From NCBI RefSeq assembly GCF_001542775.1, contig NZ_CP014145.1, positions 2,170,001 through 2,234,000 of the forward strand: a stretch of 64,000 nt of DNA. The letters are read 5' to 3'. Source of the stretch: Microterricola viridarii (GTDB lineage: Bacteria; Actinomycetota; Actinomycetes; Actinomycetales; Microbacteriaceae). Made by a program: the position numbers and the translations under genes. Positions 34,785-42,904 of this stretch are shown here, one piece after another; positions within the stretch are counted from its first letter, which is position 1; each line of letters starts with the position of its first letter. Under the pieces are notes generated by a model. It saw only the letters and a program-made list of their open reading frames with translations, was not told the origin of the DNA and searched no databases.

Positions 34785-35840
34785 CTACTTGCTCTGCGCC
34801 CTGCGCCGCTGGTCGATGCCGACGGCGATGAGCAGGATGACGCCGGTGACGACCAGCTGGTAGAACGAGCCGACGCGCATGATGACGAGGCCGTTGATGA
34901 GGATCGCCGGGATGATCGCCGCGATCATGGAGCCGAGGATCGAGGCCCGGCCGCCGAAGAGGCTTGTGCCGCCGATGACGACTGCGGCGATGGCGGCCAG
35001 CGCGTCGCCCTGGTGCCCCTGGATGTTGGTGGTGAGGAAGCGCGAGATGTCGATGAAGCCGACGAGTCCGGCGATGCCGCCCATGATGACGAAGAGTTTG
35101 ACGCGCTGACGACGGATGTTGATGCCGGCGCGTTCGGCCGCCCGCAGCGAGGAGCCCATGCCGAGGGTGTGCACGCCGAATCGGAGCTTCGTCATCGCGA
35201 ACCAGGCGACCAGTCCAATCACGACGGCGATGACGGCCGGAATTGGGATGATGCCGAAGAGGTCGGCGGAGCCGAAGCCCTTCTGCATCTCGCGCGGAAG
35301 CGAGCTCACGTTGATGCCGCCGGTCACGATGTAGGCGATGCCGCTTCCGGCGCTCATCATGGCGAGCGTCACGATGAAGGAGCTCACTCGCAACATGTTG
35401 ACCAGCGCGGCGTTCACGATTCCGAAGAGCACCCCGGTGACGACCGCGGCGAGGAAGCCGAGAAGGATCGCCGTCGCGGCGTTGCTGTAGTCGCCGGCCA
35501 GGATCTCTTCCGGGGTGCCGCCGACGAAGGTGATCACCTTCGCGGCCACGACGGAGGAGAGAATGACGTTCGCGCCGATCGAGAGGTCGAGTTCACCGGC
35601 CCCGACGAGGAAGGTCATGCCGACCGCGAGCAGGATCAGTTGCGCAGAGTCCAGCGCGAGGTTGCGGAAGTTGCCGGCGCTCAGGAAGACGCCGTTCGGC
35701 GAGAGCACGCCGAAGAGGAGGATGAGGACGGTCACGACGATGGCGATCATGAACGCCGTCGACGTCACGACCCGACGCGTCGCGCTCGGTTCGCTGCTGT
35801 CGAAGGTGACAGCGCCCGGGGGTGTCTGGGTCTGGGTCAT
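34785..35840 (-). CDS. sugar ABC transporter permease (RbsC type)
   Basis: A 351-residue inner-membrane protein with about ten hydrophobic helices. The family signature LGMGSSLRAAERAGINIRRQRVKLF (the EAA-like cytoplasmic loop) and AAVVIGGTSLFGGRASILGSMIAA are clear. It forms a homodimeric channel with the adjacent ATPase for a pentose- or hexose-type sugar. ATG 35840 overlaps the ATPase stop by four bases. Confidence 0.92.
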   Translation of the reverse strand: MTQTQTPPGAVTFDSSEPSATRRVVTSTAFMIAIVVTVLILLFGVLSPNGVFLSAGNFRNLALDSAQLILLAVGMTFLVGAGELDLSIGANVILSSVVAAKVITFVGGTPEEILAGDYSNAATAILLGFLAAVVTGVLFGIVNAALVNMLRVSSFIVTLAMMSAGSGIAYIVTGGINVSSLPREMQKGFGSADLFGIIPIPAVIAVVIGLVAWFAMTKLRFGVHTLGMGSSLRAAERAGINIRRQRVKLFVIMGGIAGLVGFIDISRFLTTNIQGHQGDALAAIAAVVIGGTSLFGGRASILGSMIAAIIPAILINGLVIMRVGSFYQLVVTGVILLIAVGIDQRRRAQSK

Positions 35841-36646
35841 GCGGCTTCTCCTTCTGAGGCGTCTGCCTGGGCAGAGAGCATGGTCGTGAGCACGTCGACG
35901 AGCTGAAGACCGGCCGTCGGCATCTGGGCGACGACCTGGCCGTGCCGCATGATGGCGATGCGGTCGGCGAAGTCGAGCATCTTGGGAATGTCGTGGGAGA
36001 CGAAGATGACGGCGAGGTCGCGGTCGGCGGCCGCACGCACCGCGTCGTAGACCATCTTCGTCTGCTTGGTTCCGAGGGCAGCGGTCGGCTCATCCATGAC
36101 GATCGCGGCCGTCGCCCACATCACGGCGCGGGCCACCGCGATTGCCTGGCGCTGGCCGCCGGAGAGGGCGCTGACCGGGGCGGTCAGGGAGGGGACCTGA
36201 GCGCCGAGCAGGCTCATGGCCTCCTTCGTGCGCTCGCGCATCGCCGCCTCGTCCACCTGGCCGATGAGGCGGCCGGGACCCTTGATGAGCAGCTCGCGGC
36301 CGAAGAAGAAGTTCTGGACGACGGAGAGGTCCGGAGCCTGCGCGAGGTCTTGGTAGACGATCTCGATGCCGAGTTCGCGGGCGTGGCGCACCGAGCTCAC
36401 GTTGACGCTCTCACCGCGCAGGATGAGCTCGCCGGCATCCGCGGAGTGCACTCCGGCGATCACATTCGAGAGAGTCGACTTGCCTGCGCCGTTGTCGCCG
36501 ATGAGCGCGAGGACCTCGCCGGGGTAGGCACGAAGCGACGCTCCACGGAGCGCCTGGACATGGCCAAAGCTCTTCGTGATGCCGCGGGTTTCAATGACGG
36601 GCATGATGCCCGCGCTGTGTTCCGCCGGGGGGAAGCCGGAATCCAT
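35837..36646 (-). CDS. sugar ABC transporter ATPase, single domain
   Basis: A 269-residue ATPase, first gene of the operon. Walker A GDNGAGKSTLSN near residue 45, signature LSGGQRQAIAVARA near 150, Walker B AIVMDEPTAALG near 170, and the switch His in VIFVSHDIP. Most RbsA-type ATPases are double-length. This single-domain form resembles FrcA-like ATPases and should work as a dimer. ATG 36646 (MDSGFPPAEH) is preferred over TTG 36658, because GGAG lies 6 bp before it. Confidence 0.92.
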   Translation of the reverse strand: MDSGFPPAEHSAGIMPVIETRGITKSFGHVQALRGASLRAYPGEVLALIGDNGAGKSTLSNVIAGVHSADAGELILRGESVNVSSVRHARELGIEIVYQDLAQAPDLSVVQNFFFGRELLIKGPGRLIGQVDEAAMRERTKEAMSLLGAQVPSLTAPVSALSGGQRQAIAVARAVMWATAAIVMDEPTAALGTKQTKMVYDAVRAAADRDLAVIFVSHDIPKMLDFADRIAIMRHGQVVAQMPTAGLQLVDVLTTMLSAQADASEGEAA

Positions 36647-36673
36647 AGCAGTCTCCAATTGACTAACATCTTT

Positions 36674-36709
36674 GTTCGTTCTACTTACACACCGTTCGCT
36701 CTACCGAAC
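36674..36709. promoter_or_regulatory. probable operator of the sugar operon
   Basis: GTTCGTTCTAC (36674-36684) and GTTCGCTCTAC (36694-36704) are direct repeats 20 bp apart, two helical turns. The second extends into the inverted repeat GTTCGCTCTACCGAAC (36694-36709). The site lies 28-63 bp upstream of the ATPase start, overlapping where the operon promoter should be. A third copy sits at 37400. Confidence 0.7.
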
Positions 36710-36799
36710 GACATTAGCTAAGCAGACGTTGGATGTCTGGTCAATGGCCTCTTGCCGAATCCTTGTTACGTTCGCGTAAACGAATCGGCTGGCGCGACC

Positions 36800-37369
36800 T
36801 CAGACGGCGCTGGGGTACTGCTGGATGACGACGAGCCGGCCGCCATTCTCACGCGCGTGGTAGAGGTGCACCTGATCGGCCCTGAACGTCAGCATGTCAC
36901 CGGGCGCGAGCAGCACCGCCGCGCCATCCGGGCCAACCTCCACGAGACCCTCCACGCAGATCACGCGTTCAACCACGCCGGGCGCATTGCCGCGCGAATC
37001 ACGGTGGGCATTGGCCGCGAGCGTGACGATCGACACCTCCACCTCGCCGGAGTTCCGCCAGCCCGCCATGAGCTGGGCGATGAAGGCATCACCCTCCCTG
37101 GCGATCACGGGAGCCTCGACGAGGCGCTTGAACTCCGTCTCGCCGACGCCGGCCTGCCCGATGAACAACCCACCGAGCGAGACGTGGAGCGTCTTCGCCA
37201 GTGCCCACAGGGTGTCGAGCGAGGGGTTGCCGTTGCCGCGCTCCAGCTCCGACACCGTCGACTTGGAGATGCCGGCTTCGCGGGCGAGGGCGGAGACGCT
37301 CATCCCCCGCCGCTCGCGCCACGTTCGGATGTTGCTCGCGAGCGGTGAAGAAGGCTGGCTTTCATTCAT
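36800..37369 (-). CDS. XRE-family regulator with C-terminal cupin domain
   Basis: A 189-residue regulator. The helix-turn-helix covers residues 12-66 (MSVSALAREAGISKSTVSELERG, NPSLDTLWALAKTL). The C-terminal cupin from about 110 contains VERVICVEGLVEVGPDG and LLAPGDMLTFRADQVHLYHA, expected to bind a small effector, probably a sugar or its product. It lies between the transporter operon and the divergent hydrolase gene, and the GTTCGYTCTAC motif occurs in front of both. It is the obvious local regulator. Whether it represses or activates cannot be told from sequence. Confidence 0.88.
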   Translation of the reverse strand: MNESQPSSPLASNIRTWRERRGMSVSALAREAGISKSTVSELERGNGNPSLDTLWALAKTLHVSLGGLFIGQAGVGETEFKRLVEAPVIAREGDAFIAQLMAGWRNSGEVEVSIVTLAANAHRDSRGNAPGVVERVICVEGLVEVGPDGAAVLLAPGDMLTFRADQVHLYHARENGGRLVVIQQYPSAV

Positions 37370-37399
37370 AGTGTCGGCTATATTACATATCCATCAACC

Positions 37400-37415
37400 G
37401 TTCGCTCTACCGATC
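37400..37415. promoter_or_regulatory. probable operator between XRE-cupin gene and hydrolase gene
   Basis: GTTCGCTCTACCGATC (37400-37415) matches the 36694 site at 15 of 16 positions and is a slightly imperfect inverted repeat. It lies 30 bp upstream of the regulator start and 43 bp upstream of the hydrolase start. One bound protein could control both directions. Confidence 0.7.
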
Positions 37416-37458
37416 GATCTGTTTTGCCGGATTCCCGGCCATTTCGAGGAGACGATTG

Positions 37459-39138
37459 ATGTCACAACGTAGTCACACCACCGTGAGCGGTCGAGTTACC
37501 GTGCTCGGAGCGGATCAGCACCCGCACGCCGCATCGCGCTTGTCCGAGCAGTGGCCCCAACTGGAGTGGATCCCGGCAGCGTCGGGAGCGCCTGTGCCCG
37601 ACACGATGCCGACGATCGAGCTGCGTGTAAGCCCCGCCTTGCCGGAGGGCGCATTCCGGATCGAGGTGGATGCGGCCGCCGCGCCCCGGATCCGCGTCCT
37701 GGGCGGTCCGTACTCCGGCGTCATCTACGGCGTCGAGGAGCTGGTGCAGCGCCTCGGCGTGGCAGAGCCGGGCAGCGTCCGCGTGCCCGTGACAAGCCTC
37801 GAGCGTCGGCCGAAGCTGGCGTACCGCACCTTCTGGACCTGGGACCACTCGACCAACTGGGAACTCAATCAGATCGGCCACCAAGAGATCGGGGTGTTCA
37901 ACCCGTACGGAAAGCCGCCGGGCGGCTTCCTCAAGGACTACAAGCGGATGGTGGACTTCTGCAGCCAGAACCAGATCGCGGCCATCGTGATCTATGGCTT
38001 CTTCCGAGACTCACACGGCGGGGTCGAGGCCGCGCAGGAGCTCACCCGCTACGCCAAGGAGCGCGGCGTGCGCATTCTGCCCGGCGTCGCAATCGGGGCA
38101 TACGGCGGCGTCTATTGGGAAGGGAACAACCAGTACAACCTGGCAACCTGGCTCAACAAGAACCCCGGCTTCGCGGCAGACATGGAGCGCGGGGTCGGCT
38201 TCCAGCTGCAAGACCTCAGCTTCCCACTCAACTTCCCGCGCAGCGACTACACCCGGACGGCCTGCCCATCCGAGCCGGCGAACATCGAGTGGATGGCGGA
38301 CGCACTGGCCTGGCTCGTCGAGACCGTCGACCCCGGCGGCATCAACATCGAGGGCGGGGATTACGGGGTGTGCGGATGCCCGCGCTGCGTGGCGCGGCGC
38401 GGCGAGCGAGAGGCGGCGAGCCGGCGTGACGACGACGCCGAGTTCTGGTCGCACGCCGACATGGCCGACAACTTCCCCCGCCTCTTCGACGCAGCCCGCT
38501 CCGCCGGCGACGACCTCTGGCTCTACTGCGAGCTGCAGTGGGACAACCTGCTCGACCCCGCGGCGCACGCGCCGCTGGAGTCGCTGCCGGCCGGCGGGAT
38601 CTACCAGCACACCTTCAATCGCGGCTACTGGGACCGGGCGAAGAGCGAGTTGACGCCCGAACACATCGCAGCGCTCCCGACGACGAACAACGTCATCCGC
38701 AGCCAGTTCGCCTGCCAGTGGAACGGCGACGAACGCACCGAGCGCTATGCGTTCAACGCGCCGGTCTTCGCCGAACTCGCCCAGAAGGCCGCCGAGGTCA
38801 ACATGCAGGGACTCACCGTGTGGGGCGAGCCATCGCCGTTCCACGTCTCGACGGAACTGAGCTACCTGGCGTTCGGCCGCTTCAGCTACGACCCCTCGCT
38901 CACCTGGGAGCAGTTCGTCGCAACGGATGTCGCATCTCGCGTGGGCGGCGCCGCCGCAGCGGAGTCGTTCATCGGTCTCATGCAGGAGCTGGACGCCCAA
39001 CCAGCCCTCGACCCCCGGCGCCTGCTGTCCATCCGGGCCGAGGCCGTCGACGCGGCGAGCAGCCAGTCCGGCGACGCCGTCCGGCGCTGGCTGTGGCTGG
39101 CAGACCGCGCCAACCAGCGCTCCTACATGGGGTACTGA
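37459..39138 (+). CDS. glycoside-hydrolase-like protein with GH20/GH67-type N-terminal domain
   Basis: A 559-residue protein without signal peptide, so cytoplasmic. Residues 1-115 form the small alpha/beta domain found before the catalytic barrel in GH20, GH67 and related enzymes (IRVLGGPYSGVIYGVEELVQRLG). A TIM-barrel region follows, with IVIYGFFRDSHGG, LTRYAKERGVRILPGVAIGAYGG and WLVETVDPGGINIEGGDYG, then GVCGCPRCVARRG with three close cysteines. I do not recognise the exact GH family. GGAG precedes ATG 37459. Its position opposite the sugar operon, with a shared operator motif, suggests that it cleaves the imported glycoside inside the cell. Confidence 0.6.
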   Translation: MSQRSHTTVSGRVTVLGADQHPHAASRLSEQWPQLEWIPAASGAPVPDTMPTIELRVSPALPEGAFRIEVDAAAAPRIRVLGGPYSGVIYGVEELVQRLGVAEPGSVRVPVTSLERRPKLAYRTFWTWDHSTNWELNQIGHQEIGVFNPYGKPPGGFLKDYKRMVDFCSQNQIAAIVIYGFFRDSHGGVEAAQELTRYAKERGVRILPGVAIGAYGGVYWEGNNQYNLATWLNKNPGFAADMERGVGFQLQDLSFPLNFPRSDYTRTACPSEPANIEWMADALAWLVETVDPGGINIEGGDYGVCGCPRCVARRGEREAASRRDDDAEFWSHADMADNFPRLFDAARSAGDDLWLYCELQWDNLLDPAAHAPLESLPAGGIYQHTFNRGYWDRAKSELTPEHIAALPTTNNVIRSQFACQWNGDERTERYAFNAPVFAELAQKAAEVNMQGLTVWGEPSPFHVSTELSYLAFGRFSYDPSLTWEQFVATDVASRVGGAAAAESFIGLMQELDAQPALDPRRLLSIRAEAVDAASSQSGDAVRRWLWLADRANQRSYMGY

Positions 39139-39230
39139 GCGCGGCAGATGCGGCGGTACGGGGCGTGCGGCGAGTGCACGCGCCGCCCCGCCGCCTCTTC
39201 GCGGTCGGCCGCCGCGGCTCCCGCGAAAAG

Positions 39231-39257
39231 GAGTACACTCATAAATGAGTTCACTCA
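39231..39257. promoter_or_regulatory. double palindrome, probable TetR operator
   Basis: GAGTACACTC (39231-39240) and TGAGTTCACTCA (39246-39257) are inverted repeats of the same GAGTNNACTC form, with centres 16 bp apart. They lie 54-80 bp upstream of the TetR gene start, in the only A+T-rich part of the intergenic region. This is the expected arrangement for autoregulation of the TetR-dehydrogenase pair. Confidence 0.7.
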
Positions 39258-39310
39258 GTTTTTAGCGGATGCGGGCGAGAGCCCGCGCAGTCGAGCGAGG
39301 TGGTGCAGCG

Positions 39311-40042
39311 ATGTCAACAGTCCCTCACCCGAACTCCGGCGGGCGCCGCGAGCGCAACAAGAGTGACAAGCAGCAGCGCATCTTCGACGCCGCCGACGCC
39401 CTCTTCGCCGAGCGCGGCTATGCCGCCGTCACCACCCAGCAGATCGCCGAGCGCGCCGACGTGGCCGCCGGCACCGTGTTCCGCTACGCCTCCAGCAAGG
39501 CCGAGATGCTGCTCATGGTGCACAACCAGCGCTACCGTCGCGCGATCGAATACGCCGAGCTTCACCTGCCGCCGGCCGGGCACCCCGGCGAGCGCCTCGC
39601 GGCGTTGCTCACCCCGCTCGTGCACTTCGGCCGGCTGAACGACGAAAACACCGCCGCCTACGGGCAGGCCATGCTCTTCGGCAGCTCGCACGAGACCTAC
39701 CGCACCGAGGCGCTCGAGCTGATGGAGCGTTTGCAGCAGCGAGTGGCCGAGGTGCTCGCCACCGCCTGGCAGCTGCAGCACCCGGCATCCGCCGGGCAGC
39801 CCGCGCCGCCGACCCCGGATGCCGCGCCCGCCGCCCGCGCCATCTACGCCGCGTTCTTGTTTGCGTCCATTCAGGCGACCAACACCGATATCACCGTCGA
39901 GCAGCAGCTCGCCGGCATCCTGAACCAGGTAGACGTGATCTCACGTGGCTACCTTCACCCCGCGCCGGCACACAATGCCACCAGCGCACCGAGCCGCACG
40001 ACACGTCTGGCTAAACAGAGTAAGGAAGAAACACATGTCTGA
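39311..40042 (+). CDS. TetR-family transcriptional regulator
   Basis: A 243-residue regulator. The N-terminal helix-turn-helix spans residues 20-65 (RIFDAADALFAERGYAAVTTQQIAERADVAAGTVFRYASSKAEML). The rest is the helical ligand-binding domain, with an Ala/Pro-rich break near 165. ATG 39311 is chosen, with GAGGTGGTG upstream. Its 3' end overlaps the start of the hydroxyacyl-CoA dehydrogenase gene by 8 bp, so the two are co-translated, and a fatty acyl-CoA-like ligand is a reasonable guess. Confidence 0.88.
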   Translation: MSTVPHPNSGGRRERNKSDKQQRIFDAADALFAERGYAAVTTQQIAERADVAAGTVFRYASSKAEMLLMVHNQRYRRAIEYAELHLPPAGHPGERLAALLTPLVHFGRLNDENTAAYGQAMLFGSSHETYRTEALELMERLQQRVAEVLATAWQLQHPASAGQPAPPTPDAAPAARAIYAAFLFASIQATNTDITVEQQLAGILNQVDVISRGYLHPAPAHNATSAPSRTTRLAKQSKEETHV

Positions 40043-40895
40043 CATTCGCACCGTCACCGTGCTGGGAACCGGCGTTCTCGGCTCGCAGATCGCCTACCAG
40101 GCCGCCTACAGCGGCTTCGCGGTGACCGCCTACGACATCAACGACGCGGCCATCGAGGCCGCAGCGAAGCGCTTCGCCGGCCTCGCCGAGACGTACAAGA
40201 CCGAGGTGACCGGCGCCGCAGACGGCAAGGCCGAGGCCGCCCTGCGCAATCTGACGCTGACCTCGAACCTGGCCGACGCCGTCGCCAACGCCGACATCGT
40301 GATCGAGGCCGTGCCGGAGAGCCTCGAGATCAAGCGCGACACCTACGCCAAACTGGCCGACCTGGCTCCGGCCAAGACCATCTTCGCCACCAACTCCTCG
40401 ACCCTGCTGCCGAGCGACATGGTCGGCTTCACCGGCCGCCCGGAGCGCTTCCTCGCCATGCACTTCGCCAACCGCATCTGGGTGCACAACATCGCCGAGG
40501 TGATGGGCACGCCCTCGACCGACCCCGCCGTCGTCCAGACCGTGCTGGAGTTCGGCGCCGAGATCGGCATGGTTCCGGTCGAGATCAAGAAGGAGAAGGC
40601 CGGCTACCTGCTCAACTCGCTACTCGTGCCGTTCCTCAGCGCGGCCGGCGAACTGCTGGTCGACGGCATCGCAGAGCCCGCCGACATCGACAGCACCTGG
40701 CGCATCAGCACCGGCGCCCCGATGGGACCGTTCCAGATCTACGACATGGTCGGCCTCACCACCGCCTACAACGTGAGCGTCAACGGTGGGCCGAAGCAGC
40801 AGGAGTTCGCCGCGCTGATCAAGGAGCGCTACATCGACCAGGGCAAGCTCGGCCTCTCCACCGGCGAGGGCTTCTACAGCTACCCCGCCAAGTAG
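40035..40895 (+). CDS. 3-hydroxyacyl-CoA dehydrogenase family protein
   Basis: A 286-residue NAD-dependent dehydrogenase of the 3-hydroxybutyryl-CoA type. Rossmann motif VTVLGTGVLGSQIAYQAA, then NADIVIEAVPESLEIKRD, TNSSTLLPSDM and RFLAMHFANRIW, which holds the catalytic-His region. GPFQIYDMVGL begins the C-terminal dimer domain. HFANRIW replaces the commoner HFFNPV, so a substrate other than standard beta-oxidation intermediates is possible. ATG 40035 overlaps the TetR stop. AAGGAAGAA precedes it. Confidence 0.87.
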   Translation: MSDIRTVTVLGTGVLGSQIAYQAAYSGFAVTAYDINDAAIEAAAKRFAGLAETYKTEVTGAADGKAEAALRNLTLTSNLADAVANADIVIEAVPESLEIKRDTYAKLADLAPAKTIFATNSSTLLPSDMVGFTGRPERFLAMHFANRIWVHNIAEVMGTPSTDPAVVQTVLEFGAEIGMVPVEIKKEKAGYLLNSLLVPFLSAAGELLVDGIAEPADIDSTWRISTGAPMGPFQIYDMVGLTTAYNVSVNGGPKQQEFAALIKERYIDQGKLGLSTGEGFYSYPAK

Positions 40896-40938
40896 GGGCG
40901 GTCCCGTAGCGGGCGCTGCAGCATCGGCCCAGGAGGCA

Positions 40939-40994
40939 ATAGTGAGCAAGGGAGGCCAGTTTCGAGAGAAACTGGCCTCCCTTGCTCACTATTC
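40939..40994. terminator. 25-bp perfect hairpin after the dehydrogenase gene
   Basis: Arms 40939-40963 and 40970-40994 are perfectly complementary over 25 bp and enclose the loop CGAGAG. It begins 44 bp after the stop codon. There is no T tract beyond it. Such a long perfect stem is unusual even for a terminator. Confidence 0.8.
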
Positions 40995-41110
40995 CCTCCG
41001 CAGCGGTCGCCACCCAGTTCAGGTGGCCCGCGTCCGGGTGCCCTCAGTTCTGGCATCGAGACAAGCGAGGCGACGGAGCCGCGTGCCCGGCGCTTTCCCA
41101 GCTGGGCGAT

Positions 41111-41151
41111 GGCCGGATGCCGCAGAGTAGTAGTCTCTGCGGCATCCGGCC
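41111..41151. terminator. 17-bp hairpin directly before the MarP-like gene
   Basis: Perfect arms at 41111-41127 (GGCCGGATGCCGCAGAG) and 41135-41151 with loop TAGTAGT, followed by GTCTGTTCTTTATAAGG. The T-rich run makes it a good intrinsic terminator. It ends only 11 bp before the AAGGAG ribosome binding site of the next gene, so it could also act in the leader of that gene. Confidence 0.7.
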
Positions 41152-41175
41152 GTCTGTTCTTTATAAGGAGACCGC

Positions 41176-42348
41176 GTGACGAGCTCGCTCATCCTCGACA
41201 TCGTGGTGGGCCTGATTCTGCTCGGCGCCGCGCTCTCCGGCTGGCGCGCCGGCCTGTTCCGCAGCGCGTTCGGCGCGCTCGGGCTGATCGCCGGTGGCGT
41301 CGCCGCCTACATGCTGCTGCCGCAGATCTCGGCATGGGCGCCCGCCCCCGAATGGCGCGCGGCGATCGTGATCGGCAGCGGGGTGCTGCTGCTCGTTGCG
41401 GGCAACGCGCTCGGCTCGCTCCTCGGCGGGCTGCTCGGCCGCGGCATGAAGGTCATCAAGCTGAGCGTGCTCGACCGCATCGCCGGTTTCGCGCTCAGCC
41501 TCGTCGCCACCGCCCTCGTGCTCGGCACGGTGGCGGGCGGCGTCGCCAGCATGGGCGTGCCGCCCGTCACGCAGGCCATCGCCGGCAGCGCGACCCTCGG
41601 TTCCATCGACCGGATGACGCCCGACCCGGTGCGCTCGTTCCTCGCCGGCGTGCGCACCTCCGCCATGAACGACGCACTGCCCTGGGTGATCGACACGATC
41701 GCGCCGCCGGAGACCATGCCGCCGGCCGCGTCTGTCGATGCCGGCTCGCCCGCGCTGACGGCCGCCGCGGCATCCGTCGTGCGGGTCACTGGTACCGCCC
41801 CGGCCTGCGGCATCAGCCTGGTCGGCAGCGGCTTCGTCGTCTCGGACGACCGTGTCGTCACCAACGCGCACGTCGTCGCCGGCGTGGATGAGGCCGTGAT
41901 CGAGGCCCCCGGCGAGCAACCGAAGACCGCCCGCGTCGTATACTACGACGCGGCGACCGACCTCGCCGTGCTCGACGTCGACGGGCTGGATGCCGCGCCG
42001 CTCGACCTCGGCAGCGCACTGTCGCGGGGAGCCGGCGCGGCCGTGCAGGGCTACCCGCTCGGCGGGCCGTTCCGCTCGCAGGCCGCGACCGTCGCCGAGG
42101 TGACGAGCATTCCGCGCACCGACGGCAGCTTCGGCCGCGAGGTGTACGCCCTGTCGGTCGAGATCCAGCAGGGCAACTCGGGCGGGCCGCTGCTCGACCA
42201 GAGCGGCGACGTCGTCGGCGTGGTCTTCGCCAAGTCCGCCGTCGACGGCGACATCGCCTATGCGCTGACCCTCAGCGAGCTGGCCCCGGTGGCCGCAGCG
42301 GCGCCCGGCCTGGCCGCGCCGGTGTCCTCCGGCGTCTGCACCGGCTAG
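41176..42348 (+). CDS. MarP-like membrane serine protease
   Basis: A 390-residue protein with four N-terminal membrane helices (to about residue 120, CvpA-like: LDIVVGLILLGAALSGWRAGL) and an extracytoplasmic trypsin-fold protease domain. The triad is visible: His in VVTNAHVVAG, Asp in ATDLAVLDV, Ser in QQGNSGGPLLD. Cysteines in APACGISL and near the C-terminus could form the disulfide known from MarP. Length and layout equal the mycobacterial MarP acid-resistance protease (about 397 residues). GTG 41176 follows AAGGAG. The gene lies behind two hairpins. Confidence 0.9.
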   Translation: MTSSLILDIVVGLILLGAALSGWRAGLFRSAFGALGLIAGGVAAYMLLPQISAWAPAPEWRAAIVIGSGVLLLVAGNALGSLLGGLLGRGMKVIKLSVLDRIAGFALSLVATALVLGTVAGGVASMGVPPVTQAIAGSATLGSIDRMTPDPVRSFLAGVRTSAMNDALPWVIDTIAPPETMPPAASVDAGSPALTAAAASVVRVTGTAPACGISLVGSGFVVSDDRVVTNAHVVAGVDEAVIEAPGEQPKTARVVYYDAATDLAVLDVDGLDAAPLDLGSALSRGAGAAVQGYPLGGPFRSQAATVAEVTSIPRTDGSFGREVYALSVEIQQGNSGGPLLDQSGDVVGVVFAKSAVDGDIAYALTLSELAPVAAAAPGLAAPVSSGVCTG

Positions 42349-42361
42349 GCGATTGCGCCGG

Positions 42362-42904
42362 CTAGGAGACTGAGCCCAGCAGCGCGGGCACCAGAATCGA
42401 CAGCTGGCGGATCACGCCGAGAAGCCCCAGGATGAGCGCGGCGATGGAGAAGCCCAGACCCGTCTGCTTCGTAACTCCCTTTCCCTCCAGCGCCCGCGCG
42501 CGGGCCAGGCCCATCGCCCCGAAGATTATCCCCAGCGCGCTCGGAATCGCCACCGGATTGAAGATCATTCCGAAGAGTGCGAGCGCCAGCCCGGCATAGC
42601 CGAAGCCGTTGTTTCGGCGGACCGCGCGATCGGCCTCCTTGCGGCTGAGCTTCGCGGGCGGGTAGCTGACTGCCTGCTGGTACCCGTAGCCGGGCGCCGC
42701 AACGTAGCCCGGCGCGGCTGGATAGCCGGGCGCCGCAGGGTAGCCTGACGCGGCGGCATAGCTCGGAGGTGCAACAAAGGCCGGAGCGGCCGGAGCAACC
42801 GGCACGGCGGGCTTCGCATACTCGGTCCAGCCCAAGCCGTCCCACCAGCGCAGGGCCGTCGCATCGGCCGGATCCTGGTACCAACCCGCGACCGGTGTCT
42901 CCAA
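42362..42904 (-). CDS. DUF2510 / DUF4190-type membrane protein
   Basis: A 180-residue protein. The N-terminal DUF2510 motif is AGWYQDPADATALRWWDGLGWTEY. A repetitive Pro/Tyr/Ala linker (YPAAPGYPAAPGY) follows, then two hydrophobic helices near 108-135 and 150-172 typical of DUF4190. Such proteins are frequent in actinobacteria and their function is unknown. The gene ends 13 bp from the convergent MarP-like gene. Confidence 0.82.
   Translation of the reverse strand: METPVAGWYQDPADATALRWWDGLGWTEYAKPAVPVAPAAPAFVAPPSYAAASGYPAAPGYPAAPGYVAAPGYGYQQAVSYPPAKLSRKEADRAVRRNNGFGYAGLALALFGMIFNPVAIPSALGIIFGAMGLARARALEGKGVTKQTGLGFSIAALILGLLGVIRQLSILVPALLGSVS

Noticed and set aside
37400..37415. Insertion-sequence inverted repeat
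   Set aside because: The motif is short, regulatory in position and repeated upstream of the operon; no transposase is near.
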